Shown: positions 1 to 12,647, counted from the stretch's first letter. The stretch: 64,000 nucleotides of DNA from Lunularia cruciata (GCA_948567375.1 OX419759.1:225303-289302), one strand, 5' to 3'. Notes: generated by a model not told the origin, from the letters alone. Program-made: numbers and translations.

Positions 1-921
1 CCATTTGAGAAATGGGGGATTGATTTTGTGGGTCCCATTCAACCAGTGACCCAAGTCACCGGAAAGCGACACATTTTGGTTTGCACTGACTATGCTACCA
101 AGATGGTCGAAGTTGAAGCAACTCACAGAGATGATGCTGAAATTGTGGCACAATTTTCTTTTGAAACATCATCTCCCGATATGGGTGTCCTCTAGAATTG
201 GTCAATGATCGATGAACACATTTTTTGAACTTTGTAATGGAGGCGTTAACCAAGTACTTTTAGATTAAACATCAGAAGACAACTCCTTATAACCCAAAGG
301 AAAATGGCTTAACGGAAAAGGCAAATAGGTTACTTTGCAAAATTTTGAATAAGGTGACTGTCAATTATGCCTATGATTGGGATACAAAATTACCAGCTGT
401 GTTGTGGGCATATCAAACAACAGAAAATATTACAACCAAACAAACTCCATACTTCTTGACATATGGCTTGCGTCTCATACTACCAGTTGAATTTGAAGTA
501 CCGATTTGTCGGATTCTTTGCAAAGAACAATTGTCGGAGGAAGAAAGTCAAGATCTTTGGATTCATCAACTAATGTGGTTAGAAGAGAAAAGAGACGATG
601 CAATGCAAACCACAAAGGAAGTACAAGCACAGAGGAAAGTCAGGCACAATAAGCGAATTCAAGCCTATGGCTATACGTGAAGGAGATTTGGTTTTGTTAT
701 ATGACAATTGCCAAATATGTTTTCTAGGAAAGTTGCATTTGAGATGGATGGGTCCCTAGCGAGTTCTTCATCTTTATAAAAATGGGTCCATGCAGCTTGT
801 AGACTTGGAAGGTAATCCTTTTGCCACTCGAGTAAATAGGTAGAGAGTTCGGAGATATTGGACCATAGACTCGGAAGTCTCTAAGACACCTGATGTCTAT
901 GTTCACTAGGACGCTCACATT
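1..921 (+). pseudogene. Ty3/gypsy integrase, 3' part of the internal region of element B0
   Basis: The window opens inside an integrase core. The first codons read PFEKWGIDFVGP, which holds the first catalytic Asp, followed by a typical strand with CTDYATKMVE. Around 190-215 the second Asp region survives as ELVND-R but is followed by a stop. Near 265-330 the third-residue region reads PYNPKENGLTEKANR with the catalytic Glu. The longest open stretch (345-680) continues with DWDTKLPAVLWAYQTT, a standard gypsy integrase signature. After 680 a GPY-like tail is visible only with frame changes. Frameshifts near 190 and 240 make the copy dead. It sits directly upstream of a purine tract and a B-type LTR, so it is the end of the B0 internal region. 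The PBS type of family B suggests a Tat/Athila-like lineage. That lineage call is inference. Confidence 0.85.
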
Positions 922-933
922 TGAGGGAGGGGG
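922..933 (+). promoter_or_regulatory. polypurine tract of element B0
   Basis: A run of 12 bases, almost all purine (TGAGGGAGGGGG), lies three bases before the TGTGGTGCCCACA start of the LTR. This is the expected site of plus-strand priming and marks the following LTR as a 3' LTR. Confidence 0.75.
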
Positions 934-1321
934 TATGTGGTGCCCACATTTTTTGTTTTTTCAAAATAGAGAAGAAGAAGTGTATAGTGAAGTCGGATTG
1001 CGCCTGTATGGCCAAAGAAGGTGAAGAAAAGAGTCTTCAAGATGAAACCCAAAGTAAAGTGACTTTGGGTCATGAGGCAAAGTACTCAGAAATTGCCCAA
1101 TCAGCAGACAACCCAAAGTAAGGAGTCTTTGTATCAAGAGGAGTTCAACCCGAGGCGAAGTCAGTCTAACAACCTTTCGTTGGGGCGAGAAATTCAATAA
1201 GGGACCATTCAAAAGTGGCAGTCCATATGCGCAAAGTACAATTGACAGTGGCAGGTGCATGTAGGAGGTGTGATTTCTTGGTAGAAACTCGAATTGAAGA
1301 GAGACGAAGAAAGCCCAACTC

Positions 1322-1330
1322 TATAAAAAT
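1322..1330 (+). promoter_or_regulatory. TATA box of the B0 LTR promoter
   Basis: TATAAAAAT lies 386 bp after the LTR start and about 160 bp before the first ATG of the LTR gene. The same CTCTATAAAAAT motif is at the equivalent place in B7 (about 37439-37448) and, on the minus strand, in B6 (about 33797-33806). Conservation across copies supports a working LTR promoter that would place the LTR gene first on the genomic RNA. Confidence 0.6.
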
Positions 1331-1486
1331 TGGGCTCACGACAAAGCAATGTCGAGCAATTTTCCTTTGCCATTGAGAAGTTGTCCTACAGGTGATTGTG
1401 GGAAGGGAAATAGAGTTGAAGATGCGCTAGTGTGTAAGGGAGAAGTCAAGAGAGTAAAACCGAGAGATAGCAAGAAAGCAAGAGAG

Positions 1487-3695
1487 ATGGGAGGAGGAAA
1501 GAAGAACTCCAAATTTGTAGTGAGGAATCATGCAATTCGGAGGTTAGATGTAATCGCAAGAATCAAAGTCTTGAGCCGACTTTGGATTACGTTCTTGGCA
1601 TGGAATTGGAATGTTAGTTTTCCAGGTTTCATGATTGAGATCATCGAGAGCAAGTGTCTCAATGGGCCCAAGGAAGAAGGGAAGAGAGGAAATCCGGCTC
1701 GCTAGACAGAGTTGGATTGGAGATTTGTACTTGGAAAGGAAGTAGGTGCGGAGCAGGGTGCCACGTTCTTGGGGAAGGGAGAGATAGCCAAAGAAATCCA
1801 AGAAGTGAGGGATGCATTCTTGTCAAAGTGGACGAAGAATGGATACAAAGTAGAGAGCTATAAAGATCCTATCAAGAGGGGGATTGTGAGTGCTTTGATG
1901 GCAATCCTGAACCCGGAGAGAACAACCTATGTGATAAACACCAAGCGGTGTTCTTTCACAAATTGTTTGTAGGAGAACCAATAAATTGGGCGAGGTGCTT
2001 CCATAGAAGGACGCAACAAATGGTATGGAATTTACGGGATAAATCACCTCCACATTACATCGTGCCGTTTGCAGCACACTTCTACCTCGGGTTGAATTTG
2101 CTGAACTTGGTGGAGTGAACTCAAATGGTGTTGCATTTCCATCCCGACTTAAGAAGAGAAGTCGATGTAGAGGAACAACAGTACATCCTTCAAATCTGAA
2201 GCACAGACAAGAACTACAAGAAGACGGAGAAGAATATGGAGATAGAATCGAGTACTCCAAAATCCAAGAAGCAAAGTCGGCAGGCCAAAGCCAAAGACAA
2301 GACAAAACCTCAAAAGACCAGGAGAGGAAACCCGAGGTGAGGAATGCTGGTGATCAAGTCAGAAGATGAAGACTTGGAAGGTGAAGCCGACTTCAAGTCC
2401 AAAGATTTGGAACGTGAGGAGGAACCCAAGCTAGCGCTACAAAGTGAAGATACGAGTAGCGATAGTGATGAAGGTAGAGAAATGACGTCGGTGCCAACTG
2501 CTGTAGAGGAGGAAGAAGAAGTGCAGGCGGAGATCAAGGCTGAGGACAACACAAAGTTGGGAGATGAGATACCTGAGGCCGAAGAAAAGAAGATTGCCAT
2601 TCAGAGGGGAGTCCGCTCAAGATGCAAGGCAAAGTGTGATGCAGGTCCAAGTAAAGTAAAAGAAGAAATGAATGAAAGCTTGGGAAGCGAGGCGTCAGTT
2701 CCGATACAAAGACTGTAGAGACAAAGGCAAGTATCGGGCAAACAAGAAGTGAGAAGAGAGATTGCTAAGCAAGAGGAGGTAGTAGCGGGCGATGGAGTAG
2801 AGTACATGTGGGAGATCGTGTGTCCACTGCTGGTGAAATTGGAGCACAGGAAGAAGGAAATGCAGTCAACTTGTCCAGCGTCCAAGTTTTGTAGGTCTTA
2901 GCGAGATTAGAAGAAGAGAACTTGGAGTTGAAGAAAATCATCACCCAAGGTGAGGAGGAAAGTGAAGTACTGCAAGCGGAGGCAGTAGTAAAGACTCAAG
3001 TAATTGAAGACTTGAAGAGAGAAGTGAGATATCAAGAGGAGCTTGTTAAGAAGAGTGACATAGCGAGGGAAAAACAAGTAGTAGAGTATGAGATTTTGAA
3101 GCAGCAGTTTGCTGATTCAAGAGTAGAACTTATCCATGCTATGGTGAGGGTAGCAGCGAAGAAACAAGAGCTTGATAGAGTCATAGAGAGTGTAGAAGAG
3201 AAGAAACAACTCTGGCAAAGGGAGTTAGCAGCACAATATAGGGAAGAAGAGAGATTACAAGAGTTACTTTGTAATCAAGAGGAGAAGATTGTACAGAAGG
3301 AGAAGGAAATGGTGAAAGCCGAGTTTGAAGTAGAGTTGGTGATGTATAGGGAGGATTGGCTTGCAGATCGAGAGCAAGAAAGAAAAATGCGATTGGAGCC
3401 ATTGAAAGAGATTGTCCTCAGGATGAACACGATGTTAAGTACAGAGGCCAGCGTTCAAATTGAAGAAACAAGGCTGCACGAGTTGAAATTGTTGGTGCAG
3501 GAGACAAGGTGAAGACAGGCGAAAGATACAGATTTGAATCCGTTGTTGATAAGTCTCAGGACTTGTGTAGATAGGAAGATATTAGAGGTAGAAGATAATA
3601 TTGTGATTAGATTAGACTTAGTAAAGTTGGAGATAGATAAACTTTGGAAGGATGTTAGAGCAAAACCCAAAGTAGATGAAGTAGGAGTACATTAG
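1487..3695 (+). pseudogene. LTR-embedded coiled-coil protein gene, copy in B0
   Basis: I do not recognise this family, but it recurs in every long B LTR. The ATG at 1487 begins MGGGKKNSKF. The first ~80 residues carry RRLDVIARIKVLSRLWITF and AWNWN. A second conserved block contains KVESYKDPIKRGIV and RTTYV, and a third contains PHYIVPFAAHFYLGLNLLN and HFHPDLRREVDVEEQQYI. A Lys/Arg linker and a Glu/Ser-rich acidic stretch (2344-2600) follow. From about 2900 a long coiled coil (196 open residues at 2922-3512) ends in a block with RLHELKLLVQETR and VDRKILEVEDN. Stops at about 1703, 1970, 2115, 2200, 2716 and 3510 and frame changes break it. B7 and B2 carry better copies. The cellular role is unknown. 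The domain order suggests an oligomerising structural or nucleic-acid-binding protein (inference). Confidence 0.7.
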
Positions 3696-4394
3696 GAAGA
3701 TAACTGTCAAGTGCTTCACTATTTAAGAGTGGCATTTGCAGTCTTATGTTGTTCAGTGCTCATAATTCTGAGAATAGATAAAGCAAAGTGTTGTGAAGTA
3801 GTGCTCGTCGCTTAAGCTTTATTCCAAGTATCAACGTTGTGATTGTGTTTATGAGTGTGTGGAGAAATTCAAAGTGCAAGTCAATGTGCTTGTTGGATGT
3901 TGGATTCTGCAGCCTTGATCTTCATTCTATGTGTTTGATCCTAAGTGAAGTGCAATCAAAGCAATGCCTTGACAGATCTGAGAGGAATTGTAGTGTTGGC
4001 AGTATTCTGCATTTGTGATTGCAGTGCAAGGTTGATGTGAAGCAATTTTGATCAAGGAAGTTGTGCCTTCAATGGAGGGTGGAACACAATTTTGAAGCAA
4101 AGTCGTTTTGTAGTGAAGTGCCATTTTTGGGAGAGCCTGAATCATCACAATCAAGATTATTTGGAAAGAATTGATGGAGTTGTGATTAAGGAATGTTACT
4201 TTGTGACAAGGCTGCAAATCAGTGCTTGTTACTCTCTTCTAGGTGAGGTTTCTACCTAAGAGACTAAAGAAGAACTCAAGAAGAACTGAAATTATTACTT
4301 TGCTTTGTATTTGACCAATTCTGACTCGTATCTCTACGGGAACAAACTTTACTTGCTTGATTACCACAAAAGTGATATTTTCTGGGTTGCCACA

Positions 4395-4984
4395 AGCTCA
4401 CTCCTCCCCTTTCCCTCTCAAAGTGCAACTCCCCCAAGAAAGTTCCTAGTCAGCTCGTTTCACAAGCTCCTTCCCTCAAAAAAAATTCCTTTGTTTCTCT
4501 TCACAAGATCTCCCAAAATTTTATTTTATTTTATTTATCTCTACCTTGTTGACTCCCTTGTCATCAACTATCTTTCAAAGGTTCTCCCTACATCATTAAC
4601 TCCATTGTTATCAGCAATATCAGCCAGAAGTATTCCCTCAAACCCTTCTCCTTCAACCCTTCCTTCTTTGTCACTTCTTCTATTAGCACTATTTTCCCGC
4701 AAGATCTCTCAAAGCATTCCCTAATTAATAAATAAATAAATAACTAAAAAAGAAGAAGAAGCTTCCAAGACCCAAGTAACCTGAAAAAAGTAGTCTTGAG
4801 CCCGTGCAACATAAATCTAAGCCCCTAGAATGTGTAACTCCAAAGAACTCCCATTTTCCATGCAAACTAATAAAAACTTATGAGTTTATGCCTCATTTTT
4901 GAGCTTTCAAGCTCACAAAAAATTAACAAAACTTCTGATCTCACAATGGTATGAAGAATATTCCCAAGATACAATAACTAAAAA
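4395..4984. other. 590 bp without a recognisable gene
   Basis: The stretch after the B0 LTR is pyrimidine-rich (C/T runs up to about 4730), has a short A/T microsatellite at about 4725-4745, and then AT-rich DNA. An open frame of 139 codons runs from 4305 across the LTR end but is Ser/Leu/Pro-rich, has no homologue among the nearby repeats and looks spurious. Confidence 0.5.
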
Positions 4985-5355
4985 AGCTTAGGAGGTGAAA
5001 GTAGGACCAATCTAGTGTGAGTTGGGCTTAGAAAGTGAAATTGAAGGTGGAGTTAGGAACCCATCTTTGTAAATTTATGATTTGGAGAAACCCATCATTT
5101 CTATTTGGCTCAAGTGAAGAGTTAGTAGACGTTTTGATGGTCAGCCAACTTTAGAGATTTACATCAGATTTATGTTAGATTTTGTGAAGGTTTATGTTAT
5201 ATTATGGCAAGAAGAACTTTGATCCCATTTTTAGTGATCCTTGTAGCTCAAGAATGTACTCTGGTTATATCAAATGCCAAATGATGGCAGAGTCAGTCCG
5301 GTGTTGATTTATGAGATGGAAGGTTTTTGTTTAGCTTTCTTGGGATTGGACTCCA

Positions 5356-7240
5356 TGTGACAACCCGGCAAATATCACTTTTGCGGTAATCAGGTAAGTA
5401 AACTTCGTTCCTGCAGAGATACGAGTCAAAAATATCCAAATACAAAGCAAAGTAACACTTTAGTTCTTCTTGGTTGCGTCTTTAATCTCTTAGGTAGAAA
5501 CTACACCCAAAAGAAAGTAACAAGCACTGATTTGCAGTCTTGTCACAAAGTAACACTCCTTAATCACAAATCCTTCAATTCTCTCCAAACAATCTTGATT
5601 ATGATGATTCAGGCTCTCCAAAAAATGGCACTTCACTACAAAACAATTTCGCCTCAAAACCATGTTCCACCTCTCCACTGAAGGTACAACTTCTTGGATT
5701 GAAATTGCTTCACATTAACCTCGCACTGCACTCACAAATGCAGAATACTACCAACCCTACAATTCCTCTCAAATCTGTCAAGGCATTGCTTCAATTGCAC
5801 TTCACTCAAGATCAAACACACGGAACAAAGATCAAGGCTATGGAATCCAACATCCAACAAGCACACTGACTTGCACTTTGAATTTCTCTAAACACTCACA
5901 AACACAATCACAAAGTTGATACTCAGAATCAAGCTCAAGCGACAAGCACTGCTTCACAGCACTTTGCTTTATCTATTCTCAAAAATAATGAGCACTAAAC
6001 AACAATTCTTTGCGAATGCCACTCTTAAATAGTGAATCAATCGACAGTTCTAACAACTAGACTGTTCTACAACAACTTTCCTAACCTGCAGATCCGAAAT
6101 GACAATGCACCTCTTCATATCTGCCTCTTCAAATCTCAAAACTGTTACTATTCCGATCCGAGGTCTACTTCTTCCTCGGCTTTCAAACCCGAACCCGAAG
6201 TAATTTTACTTCCTACTACTCTGTCCTCGGGTTTCACAACTCCTTATTCCTCCACTAATTCTAACATTTCTTCTTCCTGATATGAAATTCATATCATAGT
6301 TAAGCCTTCTAAATCTCTATCTCTCAATCCACTCTTCTCTAAAGTGTCAAATGTCAAACGTGAAGACACTTGCATTCCTATCTCTCTTACCTCGGGTTTA
6401 ACTACTATCAATTTCTTTACTAATTCTATCATCATCAAAAATTGTAATTGAAAGTATGAATACACTATCTACACCTTCAATTTGTAACCCACTTTCCCCT
6501 AATCACTCATGTAACTGACCCGAAGACACTTACTGACTGATCTTGCACTTTGGGTTTACTCACTATTGCTATTTCTCCTTCAATTCATGTTCCATCTTCA
6601 ATCAGAATTGAAATTGAAATCATGGGTATCCTAACTATCTTCTTTCCATACTCTAACTTTCTTTAATACCTCTAGCAAGATTCTCAAAGTCACCTTCACT
6701 GCACTCCAAGGTCCGCCTACCTTGGGTTGAATCATATTTTTCTTAAGGTAAAGTCTTTAGACCCAAAGTCATGTAAATCCAAAGTCCGAAGTACAAAGTC
6801 CGAAGTCACATTGACCCGAAGAACCTCAACTCAAAGTACATCTACTCCTCAAACTTCAAATGCTTGTAACTTCTTGTAAATACCTCTAAACTCTGCAATT
6901 TTGGTGGCAATGGAAAGCCCTGAACGAGACGCTTCCAATGAGCTATAAAACGCTTGATTTGGAGTTGTGGTCATTGAGATATGGCCCCCGTAGTATTCCT
7001 GACCTGTAACCTTCATTCCTCCTTCGTCGTTTAATCCAAGTTTTTCCTCCTCTCACATGAAGTAAGCTTCTTCACGTCTGATCCAATCTGAGTCCTTCTT
7101 CCTCTTACATGAAGTCAACTTCTTTGGGTCTGATCAAACACAAGTTTCCACTCATTTCTTCTTCATTTGGTTTCAATTTGGTTTTAGCAAAGGCATTTCT
7201 TCTTCAAAACTCGTCCAAAATGAAAAATGTGGGTACCACA
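5356..7240 (-). repeat. B3: shortened solo B LTR
   Basis: Read on the plus strand it starts TGTGACAACCCGGCAAATAT and ends ATGTGGGTACCACA, the two B LTR termini in minus orientation. The flanks CTCCA (5351-5355) and CTCCC (7241-7245) match at 4 of 5 bases, and the uninterrupted A2 sequence near 24655 reads ACTCCTTCATTC. It is therefore a solo LTR inserted in A1 with a 5-bp target duplication. At 1885 bp it is half the usual length. Only the C-terminal part of the LTR gene (antisense, about 6150-6500) and the U3 remain. Confidence 0.85.
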
Positions 7241-7639
7241 CTCCCTCCATTCTTTGCTTTTTGTTTGTGTGAGGTGCTTTGAAGTTAGAGTGTTGATGCT
7301 TTGGTGTGCTCTTGATAGTGAGGCTAGAGTAATGATGAGTCAAACTACCTATGTTTCTCTTTGGTGAGGTAAGAAGTGATGACTTGCAGACCGTGAGAGT
7401 GTGTGTTGTGATGGTAAGTTACAGATTGCCCTTTCTCCTTGTGTAGTTGTAGTAGTTAGAGTTACATTAGTCAGTGACATTAGGTTGGTGGTATTGGCAC
7501 TTGGAGGTGTTGACACTTGGTGATGATTCTTGTTGGAGTACTTGTGGTGGTTTTAGTTGCATGTTGCAGTTCTTGGTTACTTTTGTCACGACAAAGTTAT
7601 TTGGAGATTCTAGAGGAGATACTACTATATTATGTAGTG

Positions 7640-8751
7640 GAGCTATAGAGACAATATTGGTCTCTGAACTATGTCTCCCATCAATTCAGGCTCAATTTCT
7701 AGGAGTTGATTGGCTCTACCCACAAGTTCTAGCTCTAGTAGCATTGGTGGGTCTCTCGGAGATGGTGCTACTACAAGTGGATGGACTACTACAAGGGGTG
7801 TTTAGTACTAGGGTTTAACCCCATGGGGGAGTTCTTCTAGTGTTTGAGGTAGAACTACCAAGCAGTGCGGATTGACAAGTTAAGGAGCTTGCAAGAGTTC
7901 TAGCAGAAGGTTGGAGAGAGCCTATGCAAGGCATACACTTGCATGAGATGGCTGATCAGTTTCACTCGTAGAGTTATTGGGGCCCAAACAGTCCAATTTT
8001 GGTATGGGATACTAGACAAGGAGTTACAATGTAGAATTTGAGATGTTATGTTGCTATATGCTACTTTGCCTACTTTGCCTACTTTGGTCGTGGTCTTTGG
8101 TTTGGCTAAGTGTATGGTGGAGGAGAGAGTGGTGACAGAGAGTGGAGGAGAGAGTGGATTTGGTAGAGAGACCTCATCCACAATTGTTACTTTTTCCAAA
8201 GTGTAGTAGAGTGTACCACGCCATGTTGGTTTTTGAGGACAAGATGGACAACCTAGATCCTATAGACTAAGTGGAAGGTCTAGTGTGGCCAAATGCTTAC
8301 CAAACGCCTACCAGGTAAGCAGCAACTAGTGAGTGGTGGTGTTGCTTGTTGGACTTGTGGTGGACCTCATCATAAGAGAGAGTCCCCTCAAAGCAATGGA
8401 CTTGATACCTCTAGTGCATCACAGCCAACATAGAGACAATGTGAGCATTGCCATAGATTGGTCACACTAGTGACTAATGTTTTGACCTACACCCGGAGTT
8501 ATGGAGTGGTAGAGCTACTGTGGCAGTGATAGAGGAGGTCCAAGTCATGGAGGATGAGGTGGTAGAGGATCCACACCTAGTAGAGGTGCAGTATCTGCCC
8601 TTACTTATGATACAACCATGGCTACTTAGATTGAGCAGTTGGAGCAGAGATTGGCTAGCATGGCCATAGCTCAAAGGACATCAAATTTGGGTGCACGAGC
8701 TTCTACCTCATATGTTGGTGATAGAGATGCCTTGGATTTCATGTGTGGAGT
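7640..8751 (+). pseudogene. A1 gag-like region with remnant zinc knuckles
   Basis: Compared with A2 this copy retains the C-terminal half of gag. A region near 7860-8170 encodes, with frame changes, the same GESLCKAYTHMRW-like helix and VEERVV segment seen in A2. At 8335-8400 a Cys-rich motif of the form CWTCGGPHHK-RE-P (CX2CX4H, last spacing short) and at 8429-8470 a QCEHCHR motif mark two zinc knuckles, the nucleic-acid-binding part of Gag. The reading frame is broken by many stops. The sequence is cut at 8751 by the B1 LTR and resumes after 16630. Confidence 0.6.
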
Positions 8752-9535
8752 TTTGACAACCTGTCAAATATCACTTTTGTGGTAATCAAGTAAGTAAAGT
8801 TTATTCCCACAGAGATACTAGTCAGAATTGGTCAAATACAAAGTCAAACAATAACAATCTCAATTCTTCTTGGTTGTGTCTTGAATCTCTCAGGTAGCAA
8901 CTATACCTAGAAGAGAGTAACAAGCACTAACTTGTAGCCTTGTCACACTTAATCACAACTCCATCAATTCTTCCCAAACAATCTTGATTGTGATGATTTA
9001 GATTCTCCTAAAAATAACACTTCACTACAAAATGACTACTTTGCCTCAAAATTGTGTTCCACCCCTCCACTGAAGGCACAACTTCTTTGATTGAAATTGC
9101 TTCACATCAACACTACGCTACACTCACAACTACAGAATACTACCAACACTACAATTCCTCTCAGATCTGTCAAGGCATTGCTCAGATTGCACTTCACTCA
9201 AGATCAAACACATGGAATGAAGATCAGGCTGCAGAATCTAACATCCAACACACTGTGATTTGCACTTCAAAATTCTCCACATACTCACAACCACACACAC
9301 AATGTTGATACTCAGAATCAAGCTCAAGCGACAAGCACTAAAATCAGCACTTTGCTTTATCTATTCTTAGAAATTATGAATATTGAACAACATATGAGTG
9401 CAAATGCAACCTTCAAATAGTAAAACAATTAACAGTTACTAACAACTCTATATTTTTACAACAACTCTCCTAATTGCAGATCCAAAATGACAATGCAACT
9501 CTTCATATCTGCCTCTTCAAATCTCAAAATTGTTA

Positions 9536-12500
9536 CTACTCCGATCCGATGTCTACTTCAACTTTGGCTTCCAAACCTGATGATCTCTCAAGAATTTCAC
9601 CCTCTTTTGGTTCTACCCAATCTTACTCCTAACTCTTCTATTTCTACAATGTCTTCAATACAAACTACAATTGCACTAGTGGGTACCTTGTCTAATTCAT
9701 TATCCTCTACCCCACTCTTCTCTAATGTCTCCAATGTCAACTCCAAAGACACTTGTACTCCTACCTCTCTTACTTTGGGTCTTCTTACTTCTTGTACCTC
9801 ACTACAAAGTTTGTCTTACTCCGTCCTAGTGAGATCCAATCTGAGACACACATTGTCTCCTACCTCTAACATCTTCTTATCTCCACATTTTTGTAGTCAA
9901 ATTAACAAATTTTTCAACTCCATATCCTTTGCCTTTCTCTTGTGTGTCTCATATACCAATAATTTCAACTCATGCAATCTTGCTTCCTTGAGTTTACCCA
10001 CAACTTCTGTGCTCAGCATCACCTTGATTTCATTTACTACACTATTTACTTCATTTGCTTCTCCTACAATCTTGAGCTTCTCCTTCTTTCTTTCTTCCTC
10101 CAATTCAGTACGGTACATCTAGAGCTCATCTTCAAATTCAGCCTTCAATGCCTCCTTCTCCCTTTGATTCATAGAGATTTGCTCCTCTGATACCCTCACC
10201 AATCCTTGCAATCAATCTTCTTCTCTACCGCACTCTGCTAACTCTCAATTCCAAGCTTGATTTTTCTTAGCAGCCTTCTTCTTGAGACTTTCAAATTCTT
10301 GCTCCATCATTGTTGTACTTGCCTTTGAGTGTTTTAACTCTACTCTGGCAGCTGCAATTTCTCCCTTCAACATTGCAACCAAAGTTGTCATCTCCTTTGC
10401 CTCCTTATGATATTTTACTAAGTCTTCCCTCATTACTTCAAAGTGCTTACTCCAAAGAATCTCCTCAATCGGAAGTTCTTCCACTTCCATCTCTACTCTT
10501 GTTAGCTTACTTTGCAACAACAAGGTTTCCGCACTCCATTTCTTCACTATTGCCAACTCATTGTGCGCATTGAGATTGGCACTCACCATCTCTACTTTCT
10601 TCTATTGCAAGAACACCAACAGCATACACACTACTTTTGAGAAATATCCACTCCTTCACACTTCTTGTCATTGGCTCAGCCTTTGTCTTCATCTTCTAGC
10701 AACCCTACTTCTTGCACCTTACTCCAAAGTCATGATCTTCATACTTTCATTTGAGCTTTCCTCCCCTTCCATGACAACTTTACTGGGCCCCACCTTGGCT
10801 GCATGCACACTGTTCTTCCATCTGGCAGTTTGTGGTCGTGCCACAACTTCTTCCTCCTTCTTCTTACTTCCCTGTTCAATTGGTGAAACTTCTAGACTCA
10901 GCTTCCTTGCATCCATGATCGGCCTTTGGGTTTGCTGAACCTCCGCCTTGCCTTCACTACCACTACTTGATTCTTCACTTTGCAAAGTGAACTCTTCTTC
11001 TTCTCCTGACGCTTCTCCCTTCAATCCAACTTGTCCTTCCGACTCTTCTTTGGATTCTAGTGTGGATTCTTTCCTCTTCACCATCATTGCTGTTGGGTTA
11101 AGCTTTGGCACCTTCAAGGTCTGAATTGTTGCAAGGTGACTTTTAGGCTTGGTTTGTGAGCCGGCCTGTCTCTCACTCAGGATGAACCTCTGATGGCTAT
11201 TATGGTAGCGCACCATGGACTAAGAAGGCAAGGAACCCCAACTCCATCATACTCCTCCAAGGCTAACACTCCAAGACTCAAGACATTGCTCACTAGAGAA
11301 CTCAATGAGAGAGAGATAGTTGCAAATGAAAGGATGATGAGTACCTCCTCACCCCTTGTTTATATACTTGTGAAATAGTTATGTACCAAAGTTACTAATT
11401 ACTGTAGTAACTCAAGTTACTAGACTAAAAGTCAAGTAAAGTCAAAAAGTAGAAAGGAATATCCATTCACATGGGCATATTCCTCTTAGCATGTGGTCTT
11501 ATCTTGACCCAACCACTAATTCAAGGATTCCTTCACATGGGCTATCCTTGGACTAAAGAAGAATCCAAAACAAAAAGGCTTGCGGGCCCAAGAGTTCTCA
11601 ACTCTTTCCTCAAAGCCAAACACCTAGGAATAATACCAAGTCAACACACTAAAATCCAAAATAGTGATGTCATCTTTTCTACTTCCTCTAAAGTAAGGTC
11701 CCCTCTATCTTAGCTATGACTAACTTTAGCTAACCATGACTAATATAGAACCATCCTTTATCTCTATATAAATAATATCTCTTAAGTACTTGTAATACCA
11801 AGCTAAATATCACAATACCACACACATGCACAAATGAGTGTTATAGGTTCTCTTTCTAGCCCTCAAGATGTTAATTGTTACAATCTTCTCCTTCCTCCTT
11901 TTCTTGTAGTACTCATCCCCGTCTTGCACCCTCTCCATATAATATTGTTCATCTGCATCTGCTTCCTTCCACAGATCCGGATGAAAGTGCAAGCGCATTT
12001 GATTTCTTTCTTTTGCAGTCAACAAGTTCAACCGAAAGTAAAAATGTGCTGCAAAGGGCATGAAATAATTTGGTGGCATATCCATTCTCCACCTCAAAAT
12101 CATCTGCCCTACTCTTTGATGCAAACATTTTGCCCAATCTACTGCCTCTCCTGCAAACATTTGGTGAAAGAACACCGCCTATTGCATCATAACGTAGGTG
12201 GTTTGCTTTGGCTTGAACATTGCCATCATTGCGCTTACAATCCCTCTTGCGCGGGGTCTCTATAACTATCCACCTTATACTCATTCTTAGTTTGAGGTTG
12301 ATTGAACGAGTTCCTCAATTTGCTAATCTCTTTTGAAGCATCACACTTCCAATAGAAGGTGGTACCTCCTACCTCTCCTACCTCTTTCCTTACGACTACT
12401 CTCCAATCCAACTCCGTCCATCAAGCTGGGTTTCCTCTCTCCCCTTGTGCTTTGGTCCATCCTTGCAATTGCTAGCTGTGATTTTTACCATGAAACCTAG

Positions 12501-12647
12501 AAAACTGAAGTTCTAGCTCTAAGCCAGAAACGTGATACAAAGTCTTGCCAAGACTTTGATCCACACTATTACTTCTAACCTAAAAATTGCAAGTCTCCTC
12601 ACCGCACTCTGCTTACTCACTTTTGGGGTCATAGTGTATTTCCTCAT
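9536..12647 (-). pseudogene. LTR-embedded coiled-coil protein gene, copy in B1
   Basis: The ATG at 12645-12647 starts MRKYTMTPK. The conserved N-terminal block follows with RLEVIVWIKVLARLCITFLA, then an open block at 11810-12175 containing AVDWAKCLHQRVGQM, LRWRMDMPPNYFMPFAAHFY and EEQ-like YYMERVQDGDEYY. The gene is cut by a ~600-bp insertion (11215-11825). It continues with an acidic stretch (10719-11216), a coiled coil (10245-10589) and the C-terminal block (9897-10118, with RLHELKLLVYETHKRK). The final stop TAG is at 9536-9538 after a VDIGSE-type end shared with B5 and B7. Several in-frame stops are present. The protein family is unknown to me. See the B2 copy for the best-preserved coiled coil. 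Confidence 0.7.
11215..11825. mobile_element. ~600-bp insertion inside the B1 gene, type unknown
   Basis: Other copies of the LTR gene run directly from the EEQQY-type block into the basic linker. In B1 about 600 bp of unrelated sequence separates them. The insert contains a TATATAAATA-like motif at about 11764-11774 and repeated AGTTACTAATTACTGTAG-type steps at about 11390-11420. It could be a short solo LTR, a TRIM or a MITE. I could not define termini or a target duplication, so both edges are approximate to about 20 bp. Confidence 0.4.

Larger units (their letters stand above)
936..4394 (+). repeat. B0 LTR (3' LTR, 3.46 kb) of family B
   Basis: It starts TGTGGTGCCCACATTTTTTG right after the polypurine tract and ends with TGATATTTTCTGGGTTGCCACA-like sequence, the same terminus seen in all other B LTRs. 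U3 is about 385 bp, with a TATA box at 1322-1330. An embedded gene follows at 1487-3695, then about 700 bp of A/T-rich tail. The tail segment near 3695-3720 is deleted relative to B7. The 5' end of this element lies outside the window, so its target duplication cannot be tested. Confidence 0.85.

Noticed and set aside
936-4394. Family B units read as DNA transposons with TGTGG/TGTGAC terminal inverted repeats and a captured gene
   Set aside because: The ends are similar only over TGTG. A polypurine tract precedes B0 and a tRNA-Asp-type primer site follows B7, and all target duplications are 5 bp. These identify them as LTRs.
4305-4724. A 139-codon open frame spanning the B0 LTR end
   Set aside because: Low-complexity Ser/Leu/Pro composition from pyrimidine-rich DNA and it crosses a transposon boundary.
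10310-10573. Ser/Leu-rich frames on the plus strand across 9.5-15.9 kb and 31-33.6 kb
   Set aside because: They are antisense shadows of the Glu/Lys-rich coiled-coil gene on the minus strand.
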